From assembly GCA_037200445.1 (NCBI GenBank), contig JBBCGH010000001.1:496001-560000 (forward strand): a DNA stretch of 64,000 bases, read 5' to 3'. How positions within the stretch are numbered: the stretch's first letter is position 1; the number at the start of each line of letters is the position of its first letter. A program made the translations under genes and the position numbers. Source of the DNA: Alphaproteobacteria bacterium. Lineage in GTDB: Bacteria; Pseudomonadota; Alphaproteobacteria; Rhizobiales; Xanthobacteraceae. Of this stretch, positions 46,757-54,984 are shown in pieces. Under the pieces are notes generated by a model, which saw only the letters and a program-made list of their open reading frames with translations, did no database searches and was not told where the DNA came from.

Positions 46757-48637
46757 CTACTTGGCGTCGCCGACGACGACCGGGTTGGGCGTGGTGGCAA
46801 AGACCTTGGCGGCACCAGCCGTACCGATCACTGCGACGTCGAGTATGCAAGCGTCCAGAAGCGGGCCTTCCTTCACGCCGGCTTTGAGGCAGGTTTCTCT
46901 CGTGCGCTGAGCAAGCCGCGGATCGAGATGCTTTGCGAAGAACAGCTGCTTTGGAACGCCCCGATCAGTCTCCCGCCCGCAGGCAGAGAGCATCGAGTCT
47001 TTCGCCGGCACCCGCCAGCCTTCGGCGAAGCGGCCGTAAAGCGCCTCATAGGAGAACGGGCTCGTCAACACGGCGCCGGCCGATGTCGCGATGGTGTTGT
47101 TGCCCTGGTTCGTATTGGCGAGGAGACCGCGCACGGTGGTCGGCCAGCGCCCGAGGCCCACGTTGACGTCGATGTACTTGGTGTTGTCCGTGGCGCGCAC
47201 GCTGTCGCCGGTCGGTCCACGCACGGTGTACACATTGCCTCTGCGCAAGACGTCGGCGCCACCGGCAAGTTGAACCGCTACGCCGTCACGCAGTATGACG
47301 GCCTTGCCGTCGATCGACACGCGTGACGGTTCAACGCAGATGGCGACACGATGTTTGCCCGCCAGCACTGCAACCGCCTTGTTGACAGTCGCGTTCGGCC
47401 AAGTCGGCTTTCCGGACACCTGGCGCGTCTGCACGACAAACGCTGGCCCGGTCTCCGCCAGCAGGAAGTCCCCGGCGGCCTGGAAATCGTAGAGCAGACC
47501 GCCGAAGGTCGTCAGATGCGTATCGCCGATCGTGGTCGCGGCCGCGCAGTTTGACGGCGCGCCACCGGCGCTGCTGGCTGTGAAAATGACCGCCGGCCCC
47601 GGCCCGGATGCCACGGGAGGCGCCGGCCCGAAGCTGAGATTGTTGGTCTCGGCGGTGAAGCCGGTCGCCAAGCAAGTCGGTGGATTGTTGGTGCCATTGA
47701 TGACGCGCGTTCGCGTCACCACCGTCGTGCCGGCGCTGAAGTTCGTTTGCGTCGAACAGCAGTCGCCGAAGATATTGAACTCTGCGATGCTCCACTGCAG
47801 CGAAAGACTAACGACGTTGTCGTTTGCGAAGGCGTTGGCACTTCCGCCCGGCGAGGTCAGCACGACCGTATCGTTGGCCGCCCCTGCCGTGCCGGTGAGA
47901 GTCGTACCCTGCAACTGGGCCGCCGTGACGCCGGGCGCGGGTGTATTCGCGGAGTTGAACCAGCAACTCGTTCCGGCCTGGTTCCAGGGCTGTCCGGCCG
48001 GACACGCCGGGCCATAGTTGATCAGCCAGTACTCCATGAATACGCAGGGCCCCCCGCATTGGTTCTGCGAGTAGATGAATTGCTGCCAGCCGAGGCACCC
48101 GGGATTTCCGCCGGCACATGCCGGGGTCGTGATGAACTGGCTGTTGATCTGCAGCGTGAAAGCGTTGGGGCTAGTCGGGTTGCCGCCCCATGGCCCCGCA
48201 ATGGTGACACCGGCGGGCGCTACGCTGTCGAAACTCCCGATCGCCGAGGTGATCATCGGTCCGGTCACCTGAGCCGCGATATCGTTGCCGTTACCGACCA
48301 GGTTGGCCCGAGGTCCCGTTTGCGGCGGATTTGGAAATTTGGATGGCGCTCCGCAAGGCACTTCGCGCCATTCAAGGCTCGGATAAGCAGAGTTGAAGCA
48401 GCCCTTCTTCGGCACCGGGACTTGCGAGATCGCCCGCTGCCATTCTTCCCGCTTCCGCCGCTCCTCCGGGCTTAGCGTTTCGGTTGAGGCTGATGGCTGC
48501 GCCGAGGGGCCGCCGGGACCCGGCCCCGTCGGCTGGGCCAAGGCTTTGACGGACAGGTATCCCGAAGCGAGTCCTGCCACGAGCAGGACACCAAAGAATT
48601 TGGCGCGGTATCCGCGCAAAGATGAAGACGATCGCAT
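46757..48637 (-). CDS. Large secreted protein with a VWD-type domain
   Basis: A 626-residue exported protein. The signal peptide (A-K-F-F-G-V-L-L-V-A-G-L-A-S-G-Y ending A-L-A-Q) is followed by a Pro/Gly linker and a 330-residue region with many Cys (N-Q-C-G-G-P-C-V-F-M-E-Y-W-L-I-N-Y-G; F-G-D-C-C-S-T-Q). A von Willebrand D-like domain begins near 410: G-D-T-H-L-T-T-F-G-G-L-L-Y-D-F-Q-A-A-G-D-F-L-L-A, then V-Q-T-R-Q-V. Such domains are found in animal mucins and some bacterial surface proteins; the partner is unknown. GGAGAACACCC before ATG 48637 sets the start. Confidence 0.75.
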   Translation of the reverse strand: MRSSSSLRGYRAKFFGVLLVAGLASGYLSVKALAQPTGPGPGGPSAQPSASTETLSPEERRKREEWQRAISQVPVPKKGCFNSAYPSLEWREVPCGAPSKFPNPPQTGPRANLVGNGNDIAAQVTGPMITSAIGSFDSVAPAGVTIAGPWGGNPTSPNAFTLQINSQFITTPACAGGNPGCLGWQQFIYSQNQCGGPCVFMEYWLINYGPACPAGQPWNQAGTSCWFNSANTPAPGVTAAQLQGTTLTGTAGAANDTVVLTSPGGSANAFANDNVVSLSLQWSIAEFNIFGDCCSTQTNFSAGTTVVTRTRVINGTNNPPTCLATGFTAETNNLSFGPAPPVASGPGPAVIFTASSAGGAPSNCAAATTIGDTHLTTFGGLLYDFQAAGDFLLAETGPAFVVQTRQVSGKPTWPNATVNKAVAVLAGKHRVAICVEPSRVSIDGKAVILRDGVAVQLAGGADVLRRGNVYTVRGPTGDSVRATDNTKYIDVNVGLGRWPTTVRGLLANTNQGNNTIATSAGAVLTSPFSYEALYGRFAEGWRVPAKDSMLSACGRETDRGVPKQLFFAKHLDPRLAQRTRETCLKAGVKEGPLLDACILDVAVIGTAGAAKVFATTPNPVVVGDAK

Positions 48638-48899
48638 GGGTGTTCTCCAAATATTGCTCAGGCACGTGATGAAAAATGAAAGCTGGAGTAACGCGCGGAA
48701 TATACAATAGTTGTGTCGTGATATCAAGACAATCTTAGATACGCCGCACCGGCCCGATCGCCAGGCGCTGACACGCGCCCAAAACCAAACCAAAAGAGCC
48801 GCCGGAGCGCCGGCCCTCGCGATTCCCCGTCGAGCCGAACTTCGTCTTACGGACCGCTTCGCGCTTGAACCACGTGCCATCTGCCATACGATCCACCCG

Positions 48900-49871
48900 A
48901 TGAGGGTCACCGCACGCATTGTTCTTCTCGCACTCGCCGCGGTCCCCCTCGCGTCTGCCGCGCACGCACAGGCGCAGACCCGAACCGTCAAGTCCCAGGC
49001 CTGCCGCGAAGCCGAACAGCGTTACGAGCTGATCAAATCCGAGATCACCTCGGTGCAGCTCAATGCGTCACTGTTCGCGGCGTCGGACAAAGGCTGCGAG
49101 CCGCTGGCGCGGGCGTTGCTCGCGGCGGGCGCCTCGCTCGAGGCGCGCGACCGGCTCGGCGCAATGCCGCTGACTTATGCGGCGCGCTCCGGTCATCTCG
49201 CACTGGTCGATCTCTATCTCGAGAAAGACGCTCCGATCGATGCGCGCAATCTCGCAGGCTCCTCGGCACTTTATGCCGCGGCCGAGAACGACCGTTACGC
49301 GATCGTGCAGCGATTGATCGACAAAGGCGCCAACCCGCGGCTTGCGGGGCGCGGCGATGTCACGCCGCTCGCGGCGGCGGCCTTCAAGGGCAACGATCGC
49401 GTTGTCGAAGTGTTGCTCGCCAACGGTGTCGATCCGAAGGCCGTGGACAAGACCGGCAAGACGCCCATCGTCTACGCCGCCGCGATGGGCTTCACGCGGG
49501 TGGTGCGGCGCCTGCTTGACGCCGGCGTCGACATCAACGCGCGCTACGGCAACGAACTCACCGTGCTGATGTGGGCGGCAGGCTACTCCGACGGCGCGGG
49601 TGCGCTCGATGCCGAATCGGTCGCAAGCCTTGCGCTCGATCGTGGCGCCGAGATCAACGCAACGGACAATCGCGGCCGCACCGCGCTCATGATTGCCGCG
49701 GATGCGGGCCATCCAGGCATCGTCGGGCTTCTGCTCACGCGCGGGGCCGCGCGCGATATCAAGGACAAGGACGGGAAAACCGCTTTCGACCTTGCGACCG
49801 ACAATCCGATTCGTGACAGGCTGCGCGCCGCCGAAGTCAAAGACCGGCAAGGAATTCGGCCATCGCCTTGA
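48900..49871 (+). CDS. Secreted ankyrin-repeat protein
   Basis: A 323-residue exported protein. A signal peptide (V-L-L-A-L-A-A-V-P-L-A-S-A-A-H-A-Q-A) is followed by six or so ankyrin repeats with classic spacing, for example L-G-A-M-P-L-T-Y-A-A-R-S-G-H-L-A-L-V-D, G-S-S-A-L-Y-A-A-A-E-N-D-R-Y, K-T-P-I-V-Y-A-A-A-M-G-F and R-T-A-L-M-I-A-A-D-A-G-H-P. Periplasmic ankyrin proteins of proteobacteria often act as protein-binding factors near oxidoreductases. Its 3' end overlaps the convergent cytochrome gene by 35 bases. Confidence 0.87.
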   Translation: MRVTARIVLLALAAVPLASAAHAQAQTRTVKSQACREAEQRYELIKSEITSVQLNASLFAASDKGCEPLARALLAAGASLEARDRLGAMPLTYAARSGHLALVDLYLEKDAPIDARNLAGSSALYAAAENDRYAIVQRLIDKGANPRLAGRGDVTPLAAAAFKGNDRVVEVLLANGVDPKAVDKTGKTPIVYAAAMGFTRVVRRLLDAGVDINARYGNELTVLMWAAGYSDGAGALDAESVASLALDRGAEINATDNRGRTALMIAADAGHPGIVGLLLTRGAARDIKDKDGKTAFDLATDNPIRDRLRAAEVKDRQGIRPSP

Positions 49872-50415
49872 GGTCGTCTTCCGCGGTCGCCTTCATCAGG
49901 TCCGACATGCCCGGATTGTTGCCGCGCGCCCGCGTGCGGAAGTCCAGCATCGTTTGCTGCAGGTACTCTCTCGACTGTCCCGCCAAACGCGGCTGCGTGC
50001 CTTCGCCGAGGTAGCTGTCCTGGTGGCACCCGGTGCAGCCGACCGAGCCGTTGGCGCGCCGCGCCTGCGTGGCGACCTCTGGCGGAGCCGGCGGTTGGCC
50101 GAGGCTCGGCCACTTCTTCTGCGCGAAGTATTTTGCCAGCGCGAACATGTCGTCGCGTTCGAGCTGCTCGGCAACCGGCTGCATCTGGTCGTTCTTGCGG
50201 TCGCCGCGCTTGTAGTCGCGGAGCTGGAGATAGAGGTAGCCCTCGGCCTGGCCCCAGATCCCGGGGGTCGTTTTCTCCTGTGGTACGCCGTTCTCGCCAT
50301 GACAGGCGCCGCACATCGCGACGTTGTCTTCCAGCGAAGCCGCGTGTGCGAAGGCAGGCAGCGCCAGAAAAAGCGCGGCAACGAGCAACGGCTTGGCGGA
50401 CGCGGTCAGGATCAT
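49837..50415 (-). CDS. Dihaem cytochrome c (c4-like)
   Basis: A 192-residue exported cytochrome with signal peptide (L-L-V-A-A-L-F-L-A-L-P-A-F-A-H-A) and two haem sites, M-C-G-A-C-H-G-E-N-G near 33 and V-G-C-T-G-C-H-Q-D near 125. Each half ends with the usual c4-type tail (D-M-F-A-L-A-K-Y-F-A; D-D-L-K-A-M-A-E-F-L-A). It lies 121 bases after the PQQ-dependent alcohol dehydrogenase gene on the same strand and is a good candidate for its electron acceptor. A terminator stands in the gap. Confidence 0.87.
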   Translation of the reverse strand: MILTASAKPLLVAALFLALPAFAHAASLEDNVAMCGACHGENGVPQEKTTPGIWGQAEGYLYLQLRDYKRGDRKNDQMQPVAEQLERDDMFALAKYFAQKKWPSLGQPPAPPEVATQARRANGSVGCTGCHQDSYLGEGTQPRLAGQSREYLQQTMLDFRTRARGNNPGMSDLMKATAEDDLKAMAEFLAGL

Positions 50416-50466
50416 GAAGAAGCTCAATTCCGGTCTCTCCAGGCAGTCGACAACGCTGAGCTCATC

Positions 50467-50496
50467 AAAAAGGACGGGACCTTTCGGCCCCGTCCT
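50467..50496 (-). terminator. Intrinsic terminator between the PQQ dehydrogenase and cytochrome genes
   Basis: On the minus strand AGGACGGG, a loop including GCCGAAAGGT, and CCCGTCCT followed by TTTT form a standard intrinsic terminator 41 bases after the dehydrogenase stop. The cytochrome gene would then be expressed by read-through or from its own promoter. Confidence 0.8.
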
Positions 50497-50536
50497 CGCA
50501 ATAGCATGAAGTCGGGCGTGGTCGACCGCCCGCAGC

Positions 50537-52249
50537 TCAGTCCACGGTAAACGCGATGATGCTGTTGCCGCGCTTGTAGTCGAGCTGAACGTTGCCGCCC
50601 GCGCCGACCACAATGTATTGCTTGCCGCCGACCGTATAGGACGAGGGCGGCGCGTTCACGCCGGCGCCCGCCTGGAACGACCACAGCACGTTGCCGTTCT
50701 TGGCGTCGTAGGCGCGGAACCAGCCGTTGCCTTCACCGGTGAAGACAAGCCCGCCGGCGGTTGCCAGGATGCCGCCGATCATCGGCTGCGGTGTCTTCTT
50801 CTGCCACTTGATCTTGCCGGTGTTGTAATCGACGGCCGTCACGTTGCCGGACTGCTCCTCGGTCGGGATCACCTTGAAGGCGCCGCCGAGCCAGAGCTTG
50901 CCCTTCGGGTAGGGCGTGCTCTCCACGTGATAGGTCATCGGCTGGTGCAGGTTGATCGCGTAGGTGAGGCCAAGGCCCGGATTCGTCGCCATCGGCGACC
51001 ATTCCACGCCGCCGTTCGCACCGGGCAGCATGCGCGCACCCTGCGGAGTCGGCAGCACCCACATGTTCTCTTGCGGCACCATCGCGTCGGAGAAGCGGAT
51101 CAGGCTGCAGTCCTTGCGGTCATGGATGTAGACGTGACCGGTCTTGCCGGCATGCATCACGCCGGGGATCGTCTTGCCGCTCTTGTCCTTGACGTCGATC
51201 AGCACGGTGGGACTGACGGCGTCGAGATCCCACACGTCATGCGCGATGTACTGGAAGTGGCAGGCGTACTTGCCGGTGTCGAGGTCCACCGAGATGAGCG
51301 AGTTGGTGTAGAGGTTGTCGCCGGGACGCAGCGAGCCGTCGAGGTCGGGCGAGGGATTGCCGGCCACGAAGTAGATGCGGTTGGTCGCGAGGTCGACCGA
51401 CGGGTTCTGCCACACGCCGCCGCCGAGCGTCTTGTAGGGGTCGCCGATCTCGGCGAGCTTCTTCTTCTCCGCGTCGATGTCGCGATGCATGTCGCGGCCG
51501 GTCGCGTCGTTCTTCGCCCATACGCCGACGGAATTCTCCGCCGTCGTGTAGAAGGTCCAGAGCAATTTGCCGTCCTTCGCGTCATAGGCTTTGACAAAGC
51601 CGCGAATGCCGTACTCGCCGCCGTTGGTCCCGATCAGCACTTTGCCCTTCACGGCGGTCGGCGCCATCGTCTCGGAGTAGCCGAGTTCGGGATCGGCGAT
51701 GTCCGACTGCCAGACCTTGTTGCCGGTCTTCGCATCGAGCGCGACGAGCTTGGAGTCGAGCGTCGCGAGGTAGACCTTGTCCTCGTAGACGGCGACGCCG
51801 CGATTGTTCGGCCCGCAGCAATAGGTCGTGATCGGGCCGAGCGCGTGCTTGTAGTGCCAGAGCTGCTCGCCGGTCTTGGCGTCGAGCGCATAGACGTGGC
51901 TGAACGACGTCGTGACGAACATCACGCCATTGACGACGATCGGCGAGGTCTCGATCGACTCGCGCACATCGGTCTGGAAGATCCAGGAAACGTGAAGCTT
52001 CTTCACGTTGCCGGCGTTGATCTGCTTGGCGGGATGGAATCGCTGCTGGTTGTAGTCGCCGTTGGTGTGCAGGAAGTTGGCGCTGTCGCCGGCGGCCTTG
52101 TCGAGCATCGCCTGACTCACCGGCGTTATGTTCGCGGGCTTCAGCGTCTTGGTGCCTGTGTCCTGTTTGACTTCCTGGGCGGACGCTCCACAGAGCGTCG
52201 CAAACGCAAATGCAAGTCCGGCCAAAGCCGGCGTACCGATCATTCTCAT
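50537..52249 (-). CDS. PQQ-dependent alcohol dehydrogenase with lanthanide-type active site
   Basis: A 570-residue periplasmic quinoprotein. A signal peptide (cleaved after A-S-A at about 24) precedes an eight-bladed propeller with repeated [11 protein letters not shown]-type motifs. The vicinal disulfide is Cys144-Cys145 in [11 protein letters not shown]. Metal/PQQ residues are Glu212 (G-G-E-Y-G-I-R-G), Asn282 (V-W-Q-N-P-S) and the catalytic Asp341 in H-D-V-W-D-L-D. The extra Asp343, two residues on, is the mark of lanthanide-dependent enzymes such as XoxF and PedH. Substrate (methanol, ethanol or others) is not set by sequence alone. ATG 52243 is an alternative start. Confidence 0.92.
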   Translation of the reverse strand: MRMIGTPALAGLAFAFATLCGASAQEVKQDTGTKTLKPANITPVSQAMLDKAAGDSANFLHTNGDYNQQRFHPAKQINAGNVKKLHVSWIFQTDVRESIETSPIVVNGVMFVTTSFSHVYALDAKTGEQLWHYKHALGPITTYCCGPNNRGVAVYEDKVYLATLDSKLVALDAKTGNKVWQSDIADPELGYSETMAPTAVKGKVLIGTNGGEYGIRGFVKAYDAKDGKLLWTFYTTAENSVGVWAKNDATGRDMHRDIDAEKKKLAEIGDPYKTLGGGVWQNPSVDLATNRIYFVAGNPSPDLDGSLRPGDNLYTNSLISVDLDTGKYACHFQYIAHDVWDLDAVSPTVLIDVKDKSGKTIPGVMHAGKTGHVYIHDRKDCSLIRFSDAMVPQENMWVLPTPQGARMLPGANGGVEWSPMATNPGLGLTYAINLHQPMTYHVESTPYPKGKLWLGGAFKVIPTEEQSGNVTAVDYNTGKIKWQKKTPQPMIGGILATAGGLVFTGEGNGWFRAYDAKNGNVLWSFQAGAGVNAPPSSYTVGGKQYIVVGAGGNVQLDYKRGNSIIAFTVD

Positions 52250-52403
52250 GGGGTGCCCTCCCGAAGGCGTGGAACTTGAAAGGTGCCCCCCGGTCTTGAC
52301 AAGTGTCAAGGCGCGCTCCCTGCGTTTCCCGCATGGCACGACCGCCGGACAACTTCTGGCTCAAAATGAGAGGGCTTACCGCAAGGATGTGCCGCTCGCG
52401 ACG

Positions 52404-52682
52404 CTACGGGACCGGCCGTCTTCGCAAGAGCTCGGCAGAGCCGTGATGCGGCGCGCCGGTATCGACGGGCCCCGGACGATATTTCGCGAGCACGAACAGC
52501 CGCAGCGCGGACGAAAGGTTCCCGTGCTCCCTGTTTCCGTCGATCTCCGAGATCAGCCGGTGAAGGGGCACGTGCCTCTCGGCAGCAATCGATTTGAGCT
52601 CGAGCCAAAACGGTTGCTCAAGCGAAACGCTCGTCTTGTGAGCGTGCAGGATGACAGACCGTTTGATGATCGGCGAATTCAT
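52404..52682 (-). CDS. Ribbon-helix-helix domain protein (RHH_4-like)
   Basis: A 92-residue small regulator-like protein. The RHH core is K-R-S-V-I-L-H-A-H-K-T-S-V-S-L-E-Q-P-F-W-L-E-L-K-S-I-A followed by V-P-L-H-R-L-I-S-E-I-D, and then S-S-A-L-R-L-F-V-L. This is the pattern of the alphaproteobacterial RHH_4 family. It may bind DNA as a dimer; targets are unknown. It lies between the micro-ORF at 52741 and the PQQ dehydrogenase, all on the same strand. Confidence 0.83.
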   Translation of the reverse strand: MNSPIIKRSVILHAHKTSVSLEQPFWLELKSIAAERHVPLHRLISEIDGNREHGNLSSALRLFVLAKYRPGPVDTGAPHHGSAELLRRRPVP

Positions 52683-52740
52683 CGGAATGCGCCCGGATCT
52701 TGTGTGGCGCCGCGCGGCGCCTTGCTGATGTGCGGCGAAA

Positions 52741-52839
52741 TCATGTGCGCGTATGCTGCCAGCCACAGAGAACGACGAACCCAAACCCGACGACACTGAC
52801 CAGCATGAGCGCCGTCGCGCTCGCCAACATCCAATCCAT
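52741..52839 (-). CDS. Predicted 32-residue single-span membrane micro-protein
   Basis: GGGAG lies six bases before the ATG at 52839. The frame reads M-D-W-M-L-A-S-A-T-A-L-M-L-V-S and continues V-V-G-F-G-F-V-V-L-C-G-W-Q-H-T-R-T to a TGA at 52741. It is one hydrophobic helix flanked by Trp at both ends, with a short polar tail, typical of micro-membrane proteins. It shares the M-D-W start with the micro-ORF at 29626. Function unknown; it stands 58 bases ahead of the RHH gene. Confidence 0.6.
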   Translation of the reverse strand: MDWMLASATALMLVSVVGFGFVVLCGWQHTRT

Positions 52840-53053
52840 TGACGGCTCCCGAGGTCCCATCACCGCTGCACTTTTTCGTCCGCGCCTCTGCGCCGGTACT
52901 TCGAAGGAGCCTGAGGCCCGGCTGACCGTCAGGCCGGCAATCGACACCGTGCGAGCGGCTTCCACGCTTGAGGCTTGCTGCTTCGCGGGGCCCGCCGGTC
53001 AACAGCGGGCCTCTGTTTGAGCGGCCGCGAGGCCGGAACATCGCGATCCAGGC

Positions 53054-53428
53054 CTAATAGCAGGGCGGATACGGGGCATATCCACACTGCCTGTTGTAGT
53101 ACGGGTACGTGGCAGCGCCGTAAGCGGCCGCGCCCACTGCGGCTGCACCAACGGCGGCAACGCCCGCGCCGCGATATGCACCGCCTCGGTAGTAGGTGCC
53201 GCCACGATAGGCAGTGCCACCACGGTAGACGGCGCCGCCACGGTAGGCGCCACCGCTCACCCGGGCTCCACCTGCGCGCACTCCACCGGCACGAACGGCA
53301 CCGCCACGGGCGCTGGCCGCATGGAAGCCGCCGGCACGGCCGCCTCGCGCGGCGAGGGCCTCGGTGGCCACGCTTGCGATCACAAGAAGTCCAGCCGCAA
53401 GGCTGGCAACGAGGATGCGGTGCGACAT
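53054..53428 (-). CDS. Secreted Gly-rich protein with YRGG repeats
   Basis: A 124-residue exported protein. A signal peptide (I-L-V-A-S-L-A-A-G-L-L-V-I-A-S-V ending A-L-A) is followed by Gly/Ala/Arg-rich sequence with repeats A-Y-R-G-G, V-Y-R-G-G, A-Y-R-G-G, Y-Y-R-G-G and A-Y-R-G-A. An Ala/Val/Gly hydrophobic stretch and a Cys-containing end (N-R-Q-C-G-Y-A-P-Y-P-P-C-Y) close it. The repeats suggest a structural envelope or matrix role; no family is known. Start 53428 is set by the signal peptide. Confidence 0.75.
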   Translation of the reverse strand: MSHRILVASLAAGLLVIASVATEALAARGGRAGGFHAASARGGAVRAGGVRAGGARVSGGAYRGGAVYRGGTAYRGGTYYRGGAYRGAGVAAVGAAAVGAAAYGAATYPYYNRQCGYAPYPPCY

Positions 53429-53572
53429 GCGATCCCTTTCTCTGCAGTCCCCATCCCCACGCGATTGTCCCGCGCAGGGCGCTTTGCTCGCAACTACATC
53501 GATGGATCGGTCAGTAACCCTATGGGCCAATGTTGTGACGCCAAAGGCCACGCGAGCGGCTCCGATGGCGCG

Positions 53573-53606
53573 CAAAACAAAAGGGGCGGCCCGAAGGCCG
53601 CCCCTT
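53573..53606 (-). terminator. Intrinsic terminator after ctpA
   Basis: AAGGGGCGGCC and GGCCGCCCCTT pair perfectly around CGAA, and on the minus strand TTTTGTTTTG follows the stem. It lies 23 bases after the ctpA stop and ends the envC-ctpA transcript. Confidence 0.9.
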
Positions 53607-53628
53607 GGTGTTTCGGTCTTGCGTCCGG

Positions 53629-54984
53629 TTACTGCTGCGGTTGCGTGGGCGCTTGCGCGGCCTTCGCGGTCGGCGGGAAGGCCGGATTGGTCTTGGTGCC
53701 GCGCAGAAGCTCAAGCGCCATCTGGAGCGCCTTGTCCTTCTTCGGGTCGTCGGTCGGATACCAGGACTGCGAGCCGGTCTGCTCTTCGCCTTCCTGGGTC
53801 TTCAGGTGACCGCGCAGCGAAGCTTCGCCCTTGGTGTCGGAGCGGGTCTTGAGATCCTCCGGCACGTCCTGGAGCACTTCGATCTCCGGCACGATGCCCT
53901 TGGCCTGGATCGACTTGCCGGACGGCGTGTAGTAGCGCGCCGTGGTCAGCCGCAGCGCGCCGTTGTTGTTGCCGAGCGGAATGATGGTCTGCACCGAGCC
54001 TTTGCCGAACGAGCGCGTGCCGAGAACCGTCGCGCGCTTGTGGTCCTGCAACGCGCCGGCGACGATTTCCGAGGCCGAAGCGGAGCCGCCGTTGACCAGC
54101 ACGATGATCGGCTTGCCGTTGGTGAGATCGCCGGGACGTGCCGAGTAGCGCTGCGTCTCTTCGGCATTGCGGCCGCGGGTCGAGACGATTTCGCCGCGCT
54201 CGAGGAACGCATCCGACACCGAGATCGCCTGATCGAGCAGGCCGCCCGGATTGTTGCGCAGGTCGAGCACGTAGCCCTTCAGCTTGTCCTTCTGGATCTG
54301 CGTGGTGATGTCGGTGATCGCCTTCTTCAGCCCTTCCGAGGTCTGCTCGTTGAACTGGCTGATGCGGATGAAACCGATATCGTCGCCCTCGATACGCGAG
54401 CGCACCGAGCGCACGCGAATGATGTCGCGCGTGATCGACACCTCGATCGGCTTGTCCTGACCCTTGCGCATGATGGTCAGCTTGATCTTGGTGTTGACCG
54501 GGCCGCGCATCTTCTCGACCGCCTGATTGAGCGTCAGGCCCTGCACCTGCTCGCCGTCGAGCTGGGTGATGATGTCGTTCGCGAGGATGCCGGCCTTGGC
54601 GGCGGGCGTCTCGTCGATCGGGGTGACGACCTTGACCATGCCGTCTTCCATCGTGACCTCGATTCCGAGCCCGCCGAATTCGCCGCGCGTCTGCACCTGC
54701 ATGTCGCGGAAGCTCTTCGGGTCCATGTAGCTCGAGTGCGGGTCGAGCCCGTTGAGCATGCCGTTGATCGCCTGCTCGACCAGCTTGGCGTCGTCCGGCT
54801 TCTCGACATAGTCCGCGCGCACCCGCTCGAACACGTCGCCGAACAGGTTGAGCTGCCGGTAGGTGTCGGCCGCTGCCGCCTTGGCGCTAGCGCCGATCAG
54901 GGCGATTCGCGGCTGCGTGGCCGCGAGCGTGATGGCGACACCAGCCGCCGCGCCGAGGAGAACCAGGGAAGTCTTGCGCATCAT
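53629..54984 (-). CDS. ctpA: Carboxy-terminal processing protease CtpA (S41 family)
   Basis: A 451-residue periplasmic protease. An N-terminal signal/anchor (S-L-V-L-L-G-A-A-A-G-V-A-I-T-L) is followed by D-P-H-S-S-Y-M-D, a PDZ domain (G-L-G-I-E-V-T-M-E-D-G-M-V-K-V-V-T-P-I-D-E-T-P-A) and the S41 core with catalytic Ser in V-N-G-G-S-A-S-A-S-E-I-V-A-G-A and Lys in G-T-R-S-F-G-K-G-S-V-Q. CtpA trims or degrades envelope proteins, among them peptidoglycan hydrolases in other bacteria. It overlaps the envC stop (ATGA), so the hydrolase activator and protease are made together. ATG 54981 is an alternative start. Confidence 0.94.
   Translation of the reverse strand: MMRKTSLVLLGAAAGVAITLAATQPRIALIGASAKAAAADTYRQLNLFGDVFERVRADYVEKPDDAKLVEQAINGMLNGLDPHSSYMDPKSFRDMQVQTRGEFGGLGIEVTMEDGMVKVVTPIDETPAAKAGILANDIITQLDGEQVQGLTLNQAVEKMRGPVNTKIKLTIMRKGQDKPIEVSITRDIIRVRSVRSRIEGDDIGFIRISQFNEQTSEGLKKAITDITTQIQKDKLKGYVLDLRNNPGGLLDQAISVSDAFLERGEIVSTRGRNAEETQRYSARPGDLTNGKPIIVLVNGGSASASEIVAGALQDHKRATVLGTRSFGKGSVQTIIPLGNNNGALRLTTARYYTPSGKSIQAKGIVPEIEVLQDVPEDLKTRSDTKGEASLRGHLKTQEGEEQTGSQSWYPTDDPKKDKALQMALELLRGTKTNPAFPPTAKAAQAPTQPQQ

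Noticed and set aside
52128-52799. 223-codon plus-strand frame across the region upstream of the PQQ dehydrogenase
   Set aside because: It is antisense to the dehydrogenase signal peptide and to the RHH gene, with no ribosome site or domain.
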